Origin: Bacteroidales bacterium 45-6
Lineage (GTDB): Bacteria > Bacteroidota > Bacteroidia > Bacteroidales > Dysgonomonadaceae
Length of the DNA: 6,949 nucleotides
Assembly (NCBI GenBank): GCA_001897035.1
Contig: MKRS01000539.1
Coordinates: 1-6,949, forward strand
Reading direction: 5' to 3'
Shown here: one piece after another, positions 6,413 to 6,949 of the stretch
Position numbering within the stretch: position 1 is the stretch's first letter
Layout: each line of letters opens with the position of its first letter
The notes under the pieces: model-generated
What the model was told of the DNA's origin: nothing
Database searches by the model: none
The model's input: only the letters and a program-made list of their open reading frames with translations
Program-made: the position numbers and the translations under genes

Positions 6413-6772
6413 ATGTATAAAATAAGCAAACAATTTGCATTCTCGGCTTCTCACCAGCTGTTTGGTCTGGGAGAGGATCACCCTTGCGCCCGCCTTCACG
6501 GCCACAATTACGTGGTGACGGTGCATCTGAAGGCTGAAAAATTAGACAACACAGGCTTTGTGAAGGATTACAGGGCCTTGTCAATGGTGAAGGAATATAT
6601 TGACAATCATCTCGACCATAGGCATTTGAATGATGTGATCTCGGGAAATCCTACGGCGGAGAACATCGCTTACTATTTGTTCTCAATTTTCAAAAGCGAC
6701 ATTCCCGAGCTGTATGCAGTGGAAGTGAGTGAAACCCCCAAAACATCTGCTATCTATGACTCTGGTTGTTAA
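6413..6772 (+). CDS. queD: 6-carboxy-5,6,7,8-tetrahydropterin synthase (QueD)
   Basis: QueD converts 7,8-dihydroneopterin triphosphate to 6-carboxytetrahydropterin, the second step of the preQ0/queuosine pathway, in the cytoplasm. The 119 residues match the usual length of about 120. The zinc ligands are His14 (SASHQL) and His29 and His31 (LHGHNY). The catalytic Cys25 lies in HPCARLHGH, with Asp68-His69 in LDHRHLND and Glu107 in VSETPKTSA, together matching the E. coli QueD active site (Cys27, Asp70/His71, Glu110). The conserved PTAENIA segment (80-86) is also present. The related eukaryotic PTPS enzyme shares the fold, but the CxxxHGH arrangement and the following queE make QueD the better call. 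The ATG at 6413 is 25 bases after the EEP stop, across an 8-T run without a hairpin. Its last 17 bases overlap queE. Confidence 0.96.
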   Translation: MYKISKQFAFSASHQLFGLGEDHPCARLHGHNYVVTVHLKAEKLDNTGFVKDYRALSMVKEYIDNHLDHRHLNDVISGNPTAENIAYYLFSIFKSDIPELYAVEVSETPKTSAIYDSGC

Positions 6773-6949
6773 CGAAATATTCTATTCCCTGCAAGGGGAG
6801 GGGGGCAGAAGCGGGAGTCCATCCATCTTTATTCGCCTCACACAATGCAACTTAGCTTGTAGCTTTTGCGACACCGATTTTTTTATAGGCAAGGAGATGT
6901 CGTTCGATGAAATATACGAAGCCATCAAAGATTTTCCTTGCAAATGGAT
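6756..6949 (+). CDS. queE: 7-carboxy-7-deazaguanine synthase (QueE), N-terminal part, cut by window end
   Basis: QueE is a radical-SAM enzyme that rearranges 6-carboxytetrahydropterin, the QueD product, into 7-carboxy-7-deazaguanine. Sixty-four complete codons are visible before the window ends. The N-terminus reads NEIFYSLQGEGGRSG (6-20), the family signature, followed by FIRLTQCNLACSFCDTD (25-41) with the cluster-binding CxxxCxxC triad Cys31, Cys35 and Cys38 that holds the [4Fe-4S] cluster. This is the usual radical-SAM spacing. The ATG at 6756 places the NEIFYSLQGEG signature at residue 6, as in homologues. It overlaps the end of queD by 17 bases with no Shine-Dalgarno nearby, which suggests coupling to queD translation. 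The C-terminal two thirds lie beyond the window, so intactness cannot be judged. Confidence 0.95.
   Translation, partial: MTLVVNEIFYSLQGEGGRSGSPSIFIRLTQCNLACSFCDTDFFIGKEMSFDEIYEAIKDFPCKW

Noticed and set aside
1..6949. Signs of a mobile element, defence island or CRISPR array
   Set aside because: No transposase, integrase, terminal inverted repeats, direct-repeat array or nuclease/effector cluster is seen. The genes are mostly housekeeping types with no obvious shift in base composition inside coding regions.

Overview
The window reads as ordinary chromosomal DNA of a Bacteroidales bacterium, perhaps close to Parabacteroides or Dysgonomonas; this rests on recalled family resemblance, not a search. 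Supporting signs are an 831-residue Lon with a long acidic N-terminal extension, Bacteroidetes-type promoter boxes (TAnnTTTG) in front of the HU gene and the rhomboid operon, start codons mostly without strong Shine-Dalgarno sequences, and two adjacent rhomboid proteases followed by a membrane-anchored endonuclease/exonuclease/phosphatase (EEP) protein. No phage, IS element, tRNA, rRNA or CRISPR array is visible.

Left part (1-3160). A tRNA1(Val) adenine-N6 methyltransferase (trmN6 type) runs leftward and leaves the window at base 1, so its C-terminus is missing. A 142-base divergent spacer separates it from lon, which runs rightward and encodes an ATP-dependent AAA+ protease with all catalytic motifs intact. 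lon ends at a 12-bp hairpin flanked by T-tracts on both strands. It also serves the convergent HU gene.

Middle (3161-3661). A complete 89-residue HU-family DNA-binding protein is on the minus strand. It is followed by a 217-base, A+T-rich divergent spacer that holds promoter-like boxes for HU and for the next operon.

Right part (3662-6949). Five plus-strand genes form one apparent operon: rhomboid protease 1, rhomboid protease 2 (GTG start, charged cytoplasmic tail), a three-helix membrane-anchored EEP hydrolase, queD and queE (cut off by the window end). Three of the four junctions are overlaps of exactly 17 bases, which suggests translational coupling; the EEP-queD junction is a 25-base gap. 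QueD and QueE carry out consecutive steps of 7-deazaguanine (queuosine precursor) synthesis. The rhomboid-rhomboid-EEP trio has no known joint function. It is the only part of the window that might be an under-described system, and the case is a hypothesis from gene order and overlaps.
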